From Exiguobacterium chiriqhucha RW-2 (GTDB lineage: Bacteria; Bacillota; Bacilli; Exiguobacteriales; Exiguobacteriaceae): DNA of 64,000 nt. Numbering within the stretch: position 1 is the first letter of the stretch; the number at the start of each line of letters is the position of its first letter. The notes under the pieces were generated by a model that was not told where the DNA came from, searched no databases, and saw only the letters and a program-made list of their open reading frames with translations. Of the stretch, positions 62,494 through 64,000 are shown one piece after another. The position numbers and the translations under genes are program-made. The DNA is taken from the NCBI RefSeq assembly GCF_000416965.1, contig NZ_ATCL01000009.1, forward strand, positions 124,001 through 188,000. Direction: 5' to 3'.

Positions 62494-62796
62494 TCATGCA
62501 TATTCAAGTAGAGCGCCAGTCTCTGAATCGACTGTGAATTGGTACGTCTTCTCTTCGTCGTTCTCGAGAACCGAGATGCCGCCTTTGAAGACGTCGTACT
62601 CGCGTCCGTCATACGTATAAATCTCAGGTGATGCCGAGATCCATGCCCCTTGGACGTGACCTTTGGCTGAAAATGCACGCTTCGTGTACTCAAGCGCATC
62701 CTCGGCCGATAAGCTTCGTTCATCTAACACTTTTTTCGTCATAAGTGCGGCTGCGATGGCAACCCCGATTCCAACTAACCAATATCTTTTCTTCAT
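62494..62796 (-). CDS. PepSY-like membrane-anchored protein (YtzB-like)
   Basis: A 100-residue protein with an N-terminal membrane anchor (residues 5-20) and one PepSY-like unit: SLSAEDALEYTKRAF, then GGISVLENDEEKTYQFTVDSETGALLEYA. PepSY domains often restrain proteases. GGGGAGGTAGTCAT precedes the ATG; the 100-codon upstream frame extension overlaps the divergent peptidase gene and is not real. Its place beside the M42 peptidase matches ytzB-ytoP in B. subtilis. Confidence 0.85.
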   Translation of the reverse strand: MKKRYWLVGIGVAIAAALMTKKVLDERSLSAEDALEYTKRAFSAKGHVQGAWISASPEIYTYDGREYDVFKGGISVLENDEEKTYQFTVDSETGALLEYA

Positions 62797-62932
62797 ATGA
62801 CTACCTCCCCTTGAACTATGGCTATCATGTACATCGTACCAAAACCTGTACCCCATTGGAACGAAAACCATTCGCATCTGTCGAAAAGTTCTGTATATAA
62901 TGAAAGAAGAACGGTTGAAGGGATGGATGGAA

Positions 62933-64000
62933 ATGGAACAAAAAACGAGAGACTTATTCAAGACGTTGACAGAGCTTCCGGGCGCGCCCGGGTTTGAATC
63001 AGAGGTCCGCCGGTTTGTTCGTGACCGAATCACACCGCACGTCGATGAAGTCATGACGGATGGCATCGGCTCGATCTTTGGGAAACGAGTCGGCGATGAG
63101 GCGGGACCACGCATCATGGTTGCCGGTCATATGGACGAAGTCGCATTCATGGTCACCCGAATCACAGAAAACGGGATGCTGTACATACAACCGCTCGGCG
63201 GATGGTGGAGCCAAGTGCTCATGGCACAACGATTTGACATCGTGACGGCGGATGGATTGATTCCAGGGGTCGTCGCATCGACGCCGCCGCACTTGCTTGG
63301 ACCGGAGGCGATGAACAAGCCGATGGACATGAAGCAAATGTTTATCGATATCGGGGCCGATACGAAAGAAGAGGCCGAATCGTGGGGCGTACGTCCGGGT
63401 CTACCGGCTGTGCCGACGAGCGAGTTCACGCCACTCAAACATCCGAAAAAAATTATGGCCAAGGCATGGGACAACCGCTACGGCGTCGGGCTCGCCGTCG
63501 AGTTGCTCGAAGAGACGACAAAAGCCGATCACCCGAACATCTTGTTCGCCGGGGCGACCGTACAAGAAGAAGTCGGTCTCCGTGGTGCCCAAACAGCAGC
63601 CGAAATGATTCGTCCGGATGTCGCGCTTGTCCTCGACGCATCACCAGCCAACGATGCATCAGGCAATAAGACAGAGTTCGGACAGCTCGGGGAAGGGGCA
63701 CTCATTCGTATCCTCGATCGGGTCATGGTCATGTCTCCTGAGATGCGTGACTTCCTGCTCGATACGGCATCTGATGAAAACATTAAGACCCAGTATTTCG
63801 TCTCGCCAGGTGGCACGGATGCGGGTCGCATCCACATGAGCGGGGAAGGGGTGCCGACGGCCGTCATCGGTGTCGCGGCGCGTTATATCCACACGCATGC
63901 CTCGATTTTGCATACGGAAGACTACGACGCGGCGAAAGCGCTCCTGAAGGCACTCGTCAAACGACTCGATCGCTCGACGATGGAGACGCTCCGGGCTTCA
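62933..64000 (+). CDS. ytoP: M42-family aminopeptidase (YtoP/FrvX-like; 3' end cut by window)
   Basis: The frame stays open to the window end, 356 codons of a protein usually ~360 long. Zn ligands: His/Asp in IMVAGHMDEVAFMV near residue 65, Asp in KAWDNRYGVG near 180, Glu pair in ATVQEEVGLRGA near 212, Asp in LVLDASPAND near 235 and His in ARYIHTHASIL near 322. It removes N-terminal residues from peptides in tetrahedral complexes. ATG 62933 preferred by spacing from AAGGG; ATG 62927 is in frame too. TATAAT at about 62894 upstream. Confidence 0.93.
   Translation, partial: MEQKTRDLFKTLTELPGAPGFESEVRRFVRDRITPHVDEVMTDGIGSIFGKRVGDEAGPRIMVAGHMDEVAFMVTRITENGMLYIQPLGGWWSQVLMAQRFDIVTADGLIPGVVASTPPHLLGPEAMNKPMDMKQMFIDIGADTKEEAESWGVRPGLPAVPTSEFTPLKHPKKIMAKAWDNRYGVGLAVELLEETTKADHPNILFAGATVQEEVGLRGAQTAAEMIRPDVALVLDASPANDASGNKTEFGQLGEGALIRILDRVMVMSPEMRDFLLDTASDENIKTQYFVSPGGTDAGRIHMSGEGVPTAVIGVAARYIHTHASILHTEDYDAAKALLKALVKRLDRSTMETLRAS

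Overview
The window reads as chromosomal core genome of a low-GC-phylum (Bacillota) bacterium, most likely an Exiguobacterium of the higher-GC kind (about 50-53% G+C). Pointers are the Bacillus-like gene families and gene order, AGGAGG-type ribosome binding sites, sigma-A promoters, T-box, S-box and FMN riboswitches, and compact convergent genes sharing bidirectional terminators. The genus is an inference from protein style and was not tested by a search. I see no rRNA, tRNA, CRISPR array, prophage or insertion sequence.

Layout. 1-7.2 kb: end of a NupC nucleoside transporter, a nucleotidyltransferase-like gene, ribU behind an FMN riboswitch, then a block related to the Bacillus subtilis yutM-yumB-yumC-yuiB area (Fe-S carrier, ferredoxin-NADP reductase, NDH-2, YuiB). 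7.2-13.8 kb: a glucose PTS island: glcT antiterminator, its RAT/terminator, two tandem ptsG paralogues (EIICB, then EIICBA) and a convergent ptsI with a structured leader; no ptsH is present. 14-20.4 kb: pepA, small and uncharacterised genes, a permease, a MazG-like protein and a six-SH3 cell-wall amidase. 20.4-24.4 kb: nrdE, flavodoxin and nrdF under NrdR-box control. 24.7-33.4 kb: a block syntenic with the B. subtilis yug region (DUF1871, alaR, alaT, yugI, iron alcohol dehydrogenase, pgi) with an orphan N-hydroxylase and a Gfo/Idh oxidoreductase added. 33.5-64 kb: a long block syntenic with the B. subtilis yt region (ytkD, pckA, metK, ytqA/B, MFS, leuS, ytfP, ytgP/murJ, rsuA-like, ytzE, pepV, thpR, ytlQ, pulA, ytmP, trmB, PepSY protein, ytoP) interrupted by dhaKLM.

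Functionally the window joins glucose uptake (PTS), glycolysis/gluconeogenesis (pgi, pckA), PTS-dependent dihydroxyacetone phosphorylation (dhaKLM, which needs EI/HPr), NADH and ferredoxin redox balance, dNTP synthesis, methionine/SAM, tRNA charging and modification, and peptide recycling. Much of it is controlled by RNA: FMN riboswitch, RAT, S-box, T-box, and three candidate elements I could not match to anything known: the ptsI leader RNA, a leader-peptide/terminator before an MFS gene, and a possible sigma-B small RNA beside yugI.

No clear defence system or novel operon was found. The most unusual signals are small: the three RNA candidates, two small membrane-protein genes (36 and 52 codons), a 30-bp perfect palindrome that encodes both ends of two convergent proteins, and the missing ptsH.
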